Assembly: GCA_002345825.1 (NCBI GenBank)
Contig: DDWD01000184.1
Coordinates: forward strand, 1-7,319
DNA length: 7,319 nucleotides
Direction: 5' to 3'
DNA from: Bacteroidales bacterium UBA2295
GTDB lineage: Bacteria > Bacteroidota > Bacteroidia > Bacteroidales > Tenuifilaceae
Shown: positions 1-6,270 of the stretch, piece by piece
Position numbering within the stretch: position 1 is the first letter of the stretch
Layout of the letters: every line of letters starts with the position of its first letter
Translations under genes and position numbers: made by a program
The notes under the pieces: model-generated
Databases searched by the model: none
Told to the model about the DNA's origin: nothing
Seen by the model: the letters and a program-made list of their open reading frames with translations, nothing else

Positions 1-371
1 CCTGCATAATGGTCGATTTTACTGGGCAGGTGGCCAGCGAATCGATAGGTATTAACCAGTACTCGGGCACAGGCGGACAGACAGATACCGCTGTTGGTGC
101 GGTTGAGGGTTTCGATGGTTTGGGGAAATCGATTATTGCTTGCAGATCGACTGCACAGAAGGGAAAGATTTCGACAATCGTTCCTGTGCTTCCCGAGGGT
201 ACTGCGGTAACCCTGCATCGCAGCAATACCGACTGGGTTGTAACAGAGTTTGGTTCTGTTAGGCTTACAGGATTAACCGTAAAGGAACGAACCAAGGCGC
301 TAATTTCCATTGCACATCCCGATTTTAAGGCTGAACTTACTGCGAAAGCAGAGAAGATGGGGTATGTCTAG
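1..371 (+). CDS. Acetyl-CoA hydrolase/transferase family CoA-transferase, C-terminal part (5' end outside the window)
   Basis: This is the C-terminal end of a class I CoA-transferase of the acetyl-CoA hydrolase/4-hydroxybutyrate CoA-transferase type. Such cytoplasmic enzymes move CoA between acetate or another short acid and an acyl-CoA. The frame is open to the left edge, so the ATG at 9 is an internal Met (…CIMVDFTGQ). Visible family blocks are VDFTGQVASESIG, the glycine-rich SGTGGQTDTAVGA, GKSIIACRSTA, the WVVTEFGSVRL block and a terminal ERTKALISIAHPDF. The catalytic glutamate lies upstream of the window and cannot be checked. The SDTAVGA-like form of the glycine-rich block occurs in 4-hydroxybutyrate or butyryl-CoA:acetate-like members, but the substrate cannot be settled from this fragment. 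The gene ends 97 bases before the first KAS III gene, on the same strand, so co-transcription is possible. Confidence 0.9.
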   Translation, partial: CIMVDFTGQVASESIGINQYSGTGGQTDTAVGAVEGFDGLGKSIIACRSTAQKGKISTIVPVLPEGTAVTLHRSNTDWVVTEFGSVRLTGLTVKERTKALISIAHPDFKAELTAKAEKMGYV

Positions 372-419
372 TGTGCCGGTAATCTGTAGACGTTAATCAT
401 TAAACAATCAATCAACTTG

Positions 420-434
420 CCTGCCTTTGGCAGG
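420..434. repeat. Perfect small palindrome CCTGCC-TTT-GGCAGG
   Basis: A perfect 6-base-pair stem with a TTT loop lies between the CoA-transferase stop and the first KAS III gene. It has no T-run after it, so it is not a canonical Rho-independent terminator. It is GC-rich in an otherwise G-poor spacer. It could be a transcript-end or mRNA-stabilising hairpin, or one copy of a small dispersed palindromic repeat. Only one copy is present in this window. Confidence 0.6.
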
Positions 435-466
435 TCACACACTCACACAATCACTCACTCATTCAA
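435..466 (+). repeat. G-free degenerate octamer run directly before the KAS III start
   Basis: Four consecutive 8-mers each begin with TCA: TCACACAC, TCACACAA, TCACTCAC and TCATTCAA. No G occurs in the 32 bases, and the run stops 2 bases before the ATG at 469. It makes a low-structure, SD-less leader, as is usual in Bacteroidota. The repeats are too degenerate to suggest simple slippage-based phase variation. Confidence 0.55.
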
Positions 467-468
467 CG

Positions 469-1476
469 ATGTTACCAGTAAAAATAGCAGGAACAGGAGT
501 TTACGCGCCGGGCGAACCCATCGACAATCTCGAATTGAAAAGGTTGGCTGGCACTGAGTTCGATCACGATAAAACCGAGACGAAGCTGGGTATTTACAAG
601 CGACATATTGCCCATTTGCGTGGCATTGATGAAACTACTGCCGATTTTGCCACCAAAGCAGCTGAGCAGGCCATTGCAGATGCTAAAATTTCGGCAGATG
701 ATATCGGGTTATTTATAGTTGGTACTGATACCCCTGAATTTATTACTCCTGCCACATCCATAGTGGTTCAGGGGCGAATTCAGAAGGGTGAGACTTGGGC
801 TTCAACCTTCGACGTAAGCGCATCGTGCGCTAGCTTTGCCATTGCGCTCGATAATGCGGTACGCATTATGGCAACCGATAAAACCATAAAGTACGCAGTG
901 GTGGTTGGGGTTTACAATATGCCTGCTTTTGTTCGTCCGGGCGACGCCTTTGGCTACTCCATTTTTGCCGATGGGGCAGGGGCATTCGTGTTGGAACGAA
1001 ACGACGATGGGGAATCGGGGTACATTGCTGGTCAGCTGCTTACTGATGGTACCCAGTGGGATTACATTGGGGTTTACGCTGGTGGTAGTCGAAATCCTAT
1101 AACCCCCGAACTTATTAGCCAAGAGAAGCAAGGTCTATTAAACTTACAACCTTTGCCTGGCGACCGAAATGTGAGACTTTGGCCTATGGTGGTTAAACAC
1201 CTTTTAAGTAAGGCAGGCGAGAGTGTAGAAGGTGTAGACCATTTCATTTTTACCCAAATCAATAAATCGGTAATTATTAAGGTGATGAATGAATTGAACC
1301 AGCCCGAAACCAAAACCAGCTACGTAATGGATAGGTACGGTTATACAGGATCTGGCTGTTTGCCCATGGCCTTTCATCATGCAGTAAAAGAGGGTAAGGT
1401 AAAACGGGGCGATAAGGTTGTGCTAATGGCATCGGGAGCGGGCCTTGCTGTGGGTAGCAACCTATTTATCTACTAA
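469..1476 (+). CDS. Beta-ketoacyl synthase III (FabH)-like protein with altered catalytic triad, first of a tandem pair
   Basis: This is a 335-residue thiolase-fold protein, normal in length for FabH/KAS III. The ATG at 469 is preferred: the frame can be extended to a TTG at 427, but that start lies inside a palindrome and repeat run, and the protein from 469 begins with the typical KAS III N-terminus VKIAGTGVYAPGE. The nucleophile is Cys120 in DVSASCASF. By eye alignment to E. coli FabH, the His of the PHQAN motif is replaced by Thr262 (FTQIN), and the Asn of the DRHGNTS motif by Tyr292 (DRYGYTG). The C-terminal ASGAGLAVGS loop matches the family's glycine-rich oxyanion region. FabH needs His and Asn to decarboxylate malonyl-ACP, so ordinary KAS III chemistry is doubtful. 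Acyl transfer, or a role as partner subunit of the next gene's product, is more likely. Both proteins share a GGxxNPIT segment and a TDG motif, so they are paralogs. Confidence 0.88.
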   Translation: MLPVKIAGTGVYAPGEPIDNLELKRLAGTEFDHDKTETKLGIYKRHIAHLRGIDETTADFATKAAEQAIADAKISADDIGLFIVGTDTPEFITPATSIVVQGRIQKGETWASTFDVSASCASFAIALDNAVRIMATDKTIKYAVVVGVYNMPAFVRPGDAFGYSIFADGAGAFVLERNDDGESGYIAGQLLTDGTQWDYIGVYAGGSRNPITPELISQEKQGLLNLQPLPGDRNVRLWPMVVKHLLSKAGESVEGVDHFIFTQINKSVIIKVMNELNQPETKTSYVMDRYGYTGSGCLPMAFHHAVKEGKVKRGDKVVLMASGAGLAVGSNLFIY

Positions 1477-1480
1477 ATAC

Positions 1481-1501
1481 CAACATCCAACATCTAACTT
1501 C
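1481..1501 (+). repeat. Heptamer tandem repeat in the spacer between the KAS III genes
   Basis: CAACATC occurs twice in tandem (1481-1494), followed by a degenerate third unit TAACTTC (5 of 7 matching). The 38-base spacer around it has a single G and no Shine-Dalgarno sequence before the ATG at 1515. It resembles the G-poor leader before the first KAS III gene. Confidence 0.5.
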
Positions 1502-1514
1502 AAAATCAGCAATA

Positions 1515-2531
1515 ATGACCCCACAAATAGGAATAGTAGGAACCGGAATTTACATCCCCAAAGAGCGAATGACAGCAAAGCAAATATCCGAAGCCACAGG
1601 TGGCGTTTGGAGTGAGCAGGCGGTTATCGAAAAGCTTGGGATTAAATCCATAGTTGTTCCCGGTGAGGGAGACGGAACGCAGGAGATGGGAGCCAAGGCC
1701 GGGCTCGATGCCCTTAAAAATACGGGAGTCGATTCAAAATCTATCGATCTAATCCTTTGCATTGGCGAGGAGTGGAAGGAGTACCCGCTAACCACATCTG
1801 GCATATACATACAGGAGCGAATAGGCGCAATCAATGCTTGGGCTATAGATATCCAGCAGCGCTGCGGAACCACTGTTGCCGCTATGAAAATGGCCAAGGA
1901 TATGATGATTGCCGATGCTGATATTGAAACCGTGATGATAGTTGGGGGGTATCGTAATGGCGATTTTATTGACTTCGCTGACCCCAGCGTATCGTTCATG
2001 TACAATCTCTCAGCAGGAGCAGGTGCTCTTATCCTTAAGCGTGATATAGGCAAAAATCTGGTTTTAGGTACCCATATCATGACCGATGGGTCACTAGCTC
2101 GCGATGCTGGCGTTGAGTATGGAGGAACCTGTAATCCAATTACCAAGAAAAATGCTGATGTCGCCTACAAGTCGCTTCGGGTTTTCAACGAGAAGCATAT
2201 GAAGGATAGGCTTAACGAGGTGTCGATGGGTAACTGGATGCACTGCATTAAGCGAGCTTTCGAAAAATCGGGGGCCGACATGAACCAAATGGGTTATCTG
2301 GCTGGACTCCACTTTAAGCGCTCAATGTACGAGTTCATTGTCAAGGAATTGGGGCTAACCATGGACCAAACCATTTACCTTGAGGAGTATGGACATATGG
2401 GCCAGATCGATCAGATTCTATCGCTTCACTTGGCCCAGCAGCAGGGTAAGTTGATACCAGGCACCATAATATCTATGATTGCTGCTGGTATTGGCTATGC
2501 CTGGGGCGCAAATGTGATTAGGTGGGGGTAG
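1515..2531 (+). CDS. Beta-ketoacyl synthase III (FabH)-like protein with Cys-His-His residues, second of the tandem pair
   Basis: This is a 338-residue KAS III-like protein starting with QIGIVGTGIYIPKE, the usual N-terminal strand and glycine loop. The proposed nucleophile is Cys117 in QQRCGTT. His266 (AGLHFKRS) occupies the place of the FabH PHQAN histidine. His294 (EEYGHMG) occupies the place of the FabH asparagine. The resulting Cys-His-His set resembles the triad of KAS I/II rather than KAS III, although the sequence otherwise aligns with KAS III. The C-terminal AAGIGYAWGANVI matches the FabH GGGFTWG-type end. The gene starts 38 bases after its paralog and is almost certainly co-transcribed with it. 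It may provide the condensing activity of a heterodimer, comparable to PqsC in the PqsBC enzyme. That analogy is inference; substrate and product are unknown. Homodimers with separate jobs are also possible. Confidence 0.88.
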   Translation: MTPQIGIVGTGIYIPKERMTAKQISEATGGVWSEQAVIEKLGIKSIVVPGEGDGTQEMGAKAGLDALKNTGVDSKSIDLILCIGEEWKEYPLTTSGIYIQERIGAINAWAIDIQQRCGTTVAAMKMAKDMMIADADIETVMIVGGYRNGDFIDFADPSVSFMYNLSAGAGALILKRDIGKNLVLGTHIMTDGSLARDAGVEYGGTCNPITKKNADVAYKSLRVFNEKHMKDRLNEVSMGNWMHCIKRAFEKSGADMNQMGYLAGLHFKRSMYEFIVKELGLTMDQTIYLEEYGHMGQIDQILSLHLAQQQGKLIPGTIISMIAAGIGYAWGANVIRWG

Positions 2532-2718
2532 TAGGTCGTAGATTAAATTGGCGACACTAATGCACACTGTATTAAATAAATGGCATTGTATTGTGTGGTT
2601 ATTGAATCCAAAGTCAACCCGTTTATTTTACTACTCAACTTGAGGTACGCCACAATGTTTTGTTAATTGCATGTAAATACAAATACGTAAACAAATCTAA
2701 ATTCTAAATCTTACAAAA
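2532..2718. other. 187-base spacer between the KAS III pair and the lipoprotein gene
   Basis: This AT-rich spacer separates the metabolic genes from the envelope genes and probably contains the promoter of the lipoprotein gene. No strong hairpin with a T-run follows the KAS III stop; the only nearby pairing is GTCG with CGAC around 2536-2564. A clear Bacteroidota TAnnTTTG promoter element was not found. The last 50 bases are G-poor and A-rich (ending TTACAAAA), giving an unstructured SD-less leader. Confidence 0.45.
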
Positions 2719-3534
2719 ATGAAAAAACTAGCTATTCTATTATTAATTGCAACTGCCTTCGTTTCATGCAGTGATGAGGCGGAAAACCAAGCGCCTGATT
2801 TTGAAAAGGTTGAGTTGTCATCAGACAACCAAACAGCCACTGTAACTTTCACTGAGCCTGTTTATGCTAACGCTGATATGACAGGGGATTTAACTGACGC
2901 TGATGTGAAGGTTGAAATTGAGGGCGTCGATTTCTCATATTCTGTAACCCATGTTGCAGGAGCAAATGTGTTGACGGTTAACCTAACTATTACATCTGTT
3001 ACTGATGGTTCGGAGGTTTTAAAGGTTAGCCCAGTTAGTGCCACATCAATTTACGATGCCGAGGGAAAAGCAATGGTTGCTGAGTCCCAGATTGTATCAG
3101 ATCCTTTAGTACGTGATATGGGAATTATTGGCGAATGGTACTCTTCGGGAGAGAATGTGGCTCCACTTCTTGTAACTTACTTTCAGGTTGATTCAATTTA
3201 TGCTGAATTTAAAGAGGACAACTCATACTTAGTGAAGCAATTTAACCAAGGCAACACCAGTGGGGAACCCGATGTTGTTTTTACTGGTACTTTTACCATT
3301 GTAAAGAGTAGTGTAGGTGAAATTTGGAACATTGATATTTCACAAAGTGCCCCTTACGAAGCAGTTTCATCGGGTATATTTGAGATTAAAACAGACCCTG
3401 AACTATTGTGGTACGAAGTTGTTCAAACTTCAGGAACTCAGAATGTTCCTCCTACTCCAGAGGATGGATTCGGTAGTTCTAATGGTGGAACACTTGGTGA
3501 AATGAATATTCAAAAGTACATTCGTATAGAGTAG
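2719..3534 (+). CDS. Probable surface lipoprotein with Ig-like and lipocalin-like regions
   Basis: This 271-residue protein has a lipoprotein signal peptide: MKK, a hydrophobic core, then the lipobox AFVSC with Cys17. The residues after Cys (SDEAE) are acidic, which fits the export signal that places lipoproteins on the cell surface in Bacteroidota. Residues about 25-125 look like a bacterial Ig-like (SbsA/Big-type) beta domain, with TATVTFTEPVY near the start and SATSIYDAEGKAM near the end. Residues about 134-271 start with GIIGEWYSSGEN and contain alternating strands with YAEFKEDNSYLV and FTGTFTIV, a layout resembling lipocalin-like domains of Bacteroidota lipoproteins. A GFGSSNGG loop lies near the C-terminus. 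The start at 2719 is fixed by the signal peptide. No enzyme motif was seen; ligand binding or surface interaction is a guess. The gene precedes a barrel gene across a structured spacer. Confidence 0.82.
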   Translation: MKKLAILLLIATAFVSCSDEAENQAPDFEKVELSSDNQTATVTFTEPVYANADMTGDLTDADVKVEIEGVDFSYSVTHVAGANVLTVNLTITSVTDGSEVLKVSPVSATSIYDAEGKAMVAESQIVSDPLVRDMGIIGEWYSSGENVAPLLVTYFQVDSIYAEFKEDNSYLVKQFNQGNTSGEPDVVFTGTFTIVKSSVGEIWNIDISQSAPYEAVSSGIFEIKTDPELLWYEVVQTSGTQNVPPTPEDGFGSSNGGTLGEMNIQKYIRIE

Positions 3535-3558
3535 GATACCTATACCGAATAAGAGTAC

Positions 3559-3672
3559 AAGTGGTTATCCATTAAATATAAAACCAAGAATCTAAATTTT
3601 TTCAAGATTTTGGTTGCCGATTCCTGGTTTGTTTTCTCCCTAAGTGAATTGATTTTTATTGGATAGCCACTT
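3559..3672 (+). other. Structured intergenic element with long closing stem and alternative inner helices
   Basis: The spacer between the lipoprotein and barrel genes is closed by a long stem. Bases 3559-3571 (AAGTGGTTATCCA) pair with 3660-3672 (TGGATAGCCACTT) over 13 positions with one G-U, then after a T-T mismatch 3573-3576 pairs with 3655-3658. Inside, 3582-3593 can pair with 3605-3615 (helix with one bulged G). Alternatively 3581-3592 can pair with 3619-3630 (11 of 12 positions). The two inner helices share one strand and exclude each other, and the second is followed by a T-rich stretch (3628-3635). It could be a terminator/antiterminator-like leader, an mRNA processing site, or a small palindromic repeat element. 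The pairing is seen directly; function is inference. Confidence 0.5.
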
Positions 3673-3698
3673 TCTTATAATTTAAATTTCATCATCCT

Positions 3699-5303
3699 AT
3701 GAAGCATTGTATATTGTTAATAACTCTGGGAGTGTTCATCTTCTTTAATGTTACTGCTCAAACCGATAGTGATATGGGAGGCTCAGCAACACAGTTTGAG
3801 AATGATATCCCATTTGGAAAAAAAGTGAACAAAGAGCTGCAATTTTTTGCGTTCTATATTAATCAAGCGGTTGGATCAAACATGTATCCTGAAAGCAGCT
3901 TGTTTAGTGGTCAGCTCGTTGGGCGATTATTTGGGCCAAACTCATCTACAACTTCTGAAAAAATAAGCTCAAGATATGTTGAGCAGCGATTAATTCCATT
4001 CTTTATATACCAACCTAAGCTATTTAATGGGAAAGCTATTCTAAGAGCCTCTTTTGAGATTGATTGGACCTGGGGCGATCAGGCGTATGGGCTTAGTGGT
4101 AATAAGGGATCTGCAATCTCTGCTGATCAAGTAAACCTACAAACCCAAAACATTGAGTTGGAGTTAATCCCATTTAAGGATTGGTACATTAATCTTGGCC
4201 TCCAGCGAATGTTTGATACTCCCTACAATCCATATCGCACTTATTTCGATAAGATGACAATGACAGGCTATCGTTTAGCCTACTGGGGAACCGACGGGGT
4301 AGGAATTTCAGTTCGGCGCGAAAAGGATTTTAACTCCATTAAAGCTGGTTTTTATAAGCTATACGAGAATGATGCTGAGTTAAACGATGACGTTACTTTG
4401 TATGAAGGTATTTATCATCAAAAGATATCAATGGCATGGACTGTAGGAGCTTCGGTTTACTATGTTCATGATCGGGGTATGAATAAAGGTGGCGTATCTG
4501 TTTTTGGACAGGGTTTAACAAGTACTTTGGCTAACTACAATGGTGCTTTCGTATTCAATCTTGGCACTAATGACTATAAAGCTGATGTTGCCTGGACTGG
4601 TATCTATTTTGGAAGAAATGTTGACTTTTGGATTGATCGCTGGCAGCTTACGGGTTTTCTAAATTATAATATGGGATCTGTAAGATCAAATCAGAACGGT
4701 GAATATATCAAGCGTGCAGATATAGGTGGATTAGGGATGAATTTGCGCGGGGCTTACCGATTTGGGCAAACAGCTGGAGATTTTATTGCTGCTGACCTTT
4801 TATACACTACTGGCGATGGCGACGGTATTGCCAATGGAAAATATTCAGGGGTGATAACTGGAAACACTTGGGGTATGCCCGCAAATATTTTCATCAGTTC
4901 GGGCACTTACATCCTTTTTCCTCATGGTAATGTTGTCAATCGCTATACACCTGTTATATCTGATATCTCAAATATGGGATATGGTGTAACTGCAGGGGTT
5001 CTGAACTTTTCCAAGGATTTTGTTCCCAATAAAATAAACGCGAAAGTTGGTGTAGCAGCAGCCAATAGCTCAGTAAAACCTCAAAATGGAGGGACATTCA
5101 TGGGCTGGGAAGTAAATGGGGCATTGAAGTACAATTTCGGACCGTTTATGAGCCTTGAACTGCATGGTGCATATATGTCGTTGGGCAATTTCTTCGATAG
5201 TAACAGCGCTACGCATGGCTCTGATATCAATAGCATTTACTCAACTGAACGCCCAGCTAACCCCTGGACAGCATTCTTGGTTTATAAATGGTTATTATTC
5301 TAA
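3699..5303 (+). CDS. Outer-membrane beta-barrel protein, porin-like (possibly alginate-export type)
   Basis: This 534-residue protein has a type I signal peptide (residues 1-20) with a likely cut at VTA|QT, the A|Q site usual in Bacteroidota. The mature protein is rich in alternating aromatic/hydrophobic strands and glycine, and ends in TAFLVYKWLLF, the C-terminal aromatic strand recognised by the BAM machinery. Residues around 372-380 (GDGDGIANG) look like an acidic extracellular loop that could bind calcium. Overall strand layout and the NLGLQRMFDTPYNPY region recall alginate-export-like barrels, but this family call is weak and the substrate is unknown. There is no N-terminal plug, carboxypeptidase-like or TonB-box region, so it is not a SusC/TonB-dependent receptor. 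No Shine-Dalgarno sequence is evident before 3699. The lipoprotein hydrolase gene starts 17 bases after its stop, so the two are probably co-expressed and may act together at the outer membrane. Confidence 0.8.
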   Translation: MKHCILLITLGVFIFFNVTAQTDSDMGGSATQFENDIPFGKKVNKELQFFAFYINQAVGSNMYPESSLFSGQLVGRLFGPNSSTTSEKISSRYVEQRLIPFFIYQPKLFNGKAILRASFEIDWTWGDQAYGLSGNKGSAISADQVNLQTQNIELELIPFKDWYINLGLQRMFDTPYNPYRTYFDKMTMTGYRLAYWGTDGVGISVRREKDFNSIKAGFYKLYENDAELNDDVTLYEGIYHQKISMAWTVGASVYYVHDRGMNKGGVSVFGQGLTSTLANYNGAFVFNLGTNDYKADVAWTGIYFGRNVDFWIDRWQLTGFLNYNMGSVRSNQNGEYIKRADIGGLGMNLRGAYRFGQTAGDFIAADLLYTTGDGDGIANGKYSGVITGNTWGMPANIFISSGTYILFPHGNVVNRYTPVISDISNMGYGVTAGVLNFSKDFVPNKINAKVGVAAANSSVKPQNGGTFMGWEVNGALKYNFGPFMSLELHGAYMSLGNFFDSNSATHGSDINSIYSTERPANPWTAFLVYKWLLF

Positions 5304-5307
5304 AATT

Positions 5308-5314
5308 GGGGGAG
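5308..5314 (+). promoter_or_regulatory. Strong Shine-Dalgarno-like site for the hydrolase gene
   Basis: GGGGGAG lies 6 bases before the ATG at 5321. It selects that start over the in-frame ATG at 5288, which lies inside the barrel gene and would place 11 residues ahead of the lipoprotein signal peptide. It is notable because the other genes in the window lack such a site. Confidence 0.65.
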
Positions 5315-5320
5315 CATACT

Positions 5321-6268
5321 ATGAAAATAAAAATATTAATATTTACAATTATTTCGGTTCTTTTTACGGCATGTTCAACCTATATGAATATTCCCAAACT
5401 TAACTCAATGAGCGAGTTGGAGTATCGAGCAGATGTTAAATACGCTCAACTATCCAATGATATAACTCTGGCATATTCAGATGAGGGTGATGGAGAAGAA
5501 ACCATACTCTTTATTCACGGCCTGGGGAGCTATCTTCCAGCTTGGGAAAAAAATATTCCAGAGCTTAGCAAAAAATTTCGTTGTATAGCCATTGATCTTC
5601 CTGGCTATGGAAAGTCTACAAAAAATCCCCATAGCGGCCTGATGAGTTTCTATGCAGATGTTGTGATTGAGTTTGTAAATAAGCTGGGGTTAAAGCAGGT
5701 TTCTTTAGCCGGTCACTCAATGGGTGGGCAAATAGCAATGGTTGCAGCCCTACAACATCCTTCAGTGGTTAAAAACCTGATACTGGTAGCCCCTGCTGGC
5801 TTTGAGGAGTTTCATCCTGGTCAAAAACAATGGTTTCAAGATGTGATGTCGGTGAATTTGGTTAAACTTACACCATATGAGGCAATCGAAACCAATCTAG
5901 CAACAAATTTTTATAACCTACCAAAGGATGCCCATTTCATGATAAAGGATCGGGCAGCAATGAGAACAGCAAGCGATTTTGACAACTATTGTCTTGCTGT
6001 TAGCGTTTCTGTTGCTGGAATGGTGAATGAACCTGTAATTGATAAGCTAGATAAGTTATCGCAGCAAACTCTAATCTTGTTCGGTGAGAACGATAACTTA
6101 ATCCCAAACCGTTACCTTAATCCCGGGCGTACCGTTGATATCGCGAAGGCTGGCGCAACAAAGATTAAAAACAGCAAGCTGGTTATGGTTCCAAAGTGCG
6201 GGCACTTCATGATGTTCGAAAAATCAGATATTTTCAATGCTCAGGTAATAGAATTTTTCGGCAAATAG
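5321..6268 (+). CDS. Alpha/beta hydrolase lipoprotein (serine hydrolase)
   Basis: This 315-residue protein starts with a lipoprotein signal peptide (MKIKILIFTIISVLFTAC, Cys18), so it is predicted to be lipid-anchored in the envelope. From about residue 45 it is a complete alpha/beta hydrolase fold. It has the oxyanion motif HGLG (66-69), DLPGYGKS (92-99), the nucleophile elbow GHSMGG with Ser133, Asp258 in FGENDNLIP, and His295 in KCGHFMMFEKSD. The Ser-Asp-His triad is therefore intact. A cap region lies between about 160 and 240. Esterase or lipase-like activity on a small ester or acylated substrate is likely, but the substrate cannot be read from the sequence. Cytoplasmic members of this fold are more common, so the lipobox is the distinctive point. 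The gene follows the barrel by 17 bases and precedes the STAS-like gene by 2, suggesting one transcript. Confidence 0.88.
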   Translation: MKIKILIFTIISVLFTACSTYMNIPKLNSMSELEYRADVKYAQLSNDITLAYSDEGDGEETILFIHGLGSYLPAWEKNIPELSKKFRCIAIDLPGYGKSTKNPHSGLMSFYADVVIEFVNKLGLKQVSLAGHSMGGQIAMVAALQHPSVVKNLILVAPAGFEEFHPGQKQWFQDVMSVNLVKLTPYEAIETNLATNFYNLPKDAHFMIKDRAAMRTASDFDNYCLAVSVSVAGMVNEPVIDKLDKLSQQTLILFGENDNLIPNRYLNPGRTVDIAKAGATKIKNSKLVMVPKCGHFMMFEKSDIFNAQVIEFFGK

Positions 6269-6270
6269 TT

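Noticed and set aside
420..434. Palindrome as a Rho-independent terminator for the CoA-transferase gene
   Set aside because: No T-run follows; the downstream bases are TCACACAC.
427..468. Upstream TTG start extending the first KAS III protein by 14 residues
   Set aside because: It would translate the palindrome and octamer run into a low-complexity MAGHTLTQSLTHST segment that is not part of KAS III proteins; the ATG at 469 gives the normal N-terminus.
802..1131. 109-codon open frame on the minus strand inside the first KAS III gene
   Set aside because: It is antisense to the conserved Cys120 region and has no family motif or plausible leader.
1550..2146. 198-codon open frame on the minus strand
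   Set aside because: It lies wholly inside the second KAS III gene in antisense; its translation has no recognisable domain and is Ser/Pro/Ile-rich, as expected for an antisense shadow.
3699..5303. Barrel gene as a SusC/TonB-dependent receptor
   Set aside because: It is far too short at 534 residues and has no plug domain, TonB box or carboxypeptidase-like N-terminal region.
5155..5403. 82-codon open frame spanning the end of the barrel gene and the start of the hydrolase gene
   Set aside because: It is out of frame with two strongly supported genes and its translation has no domain character.
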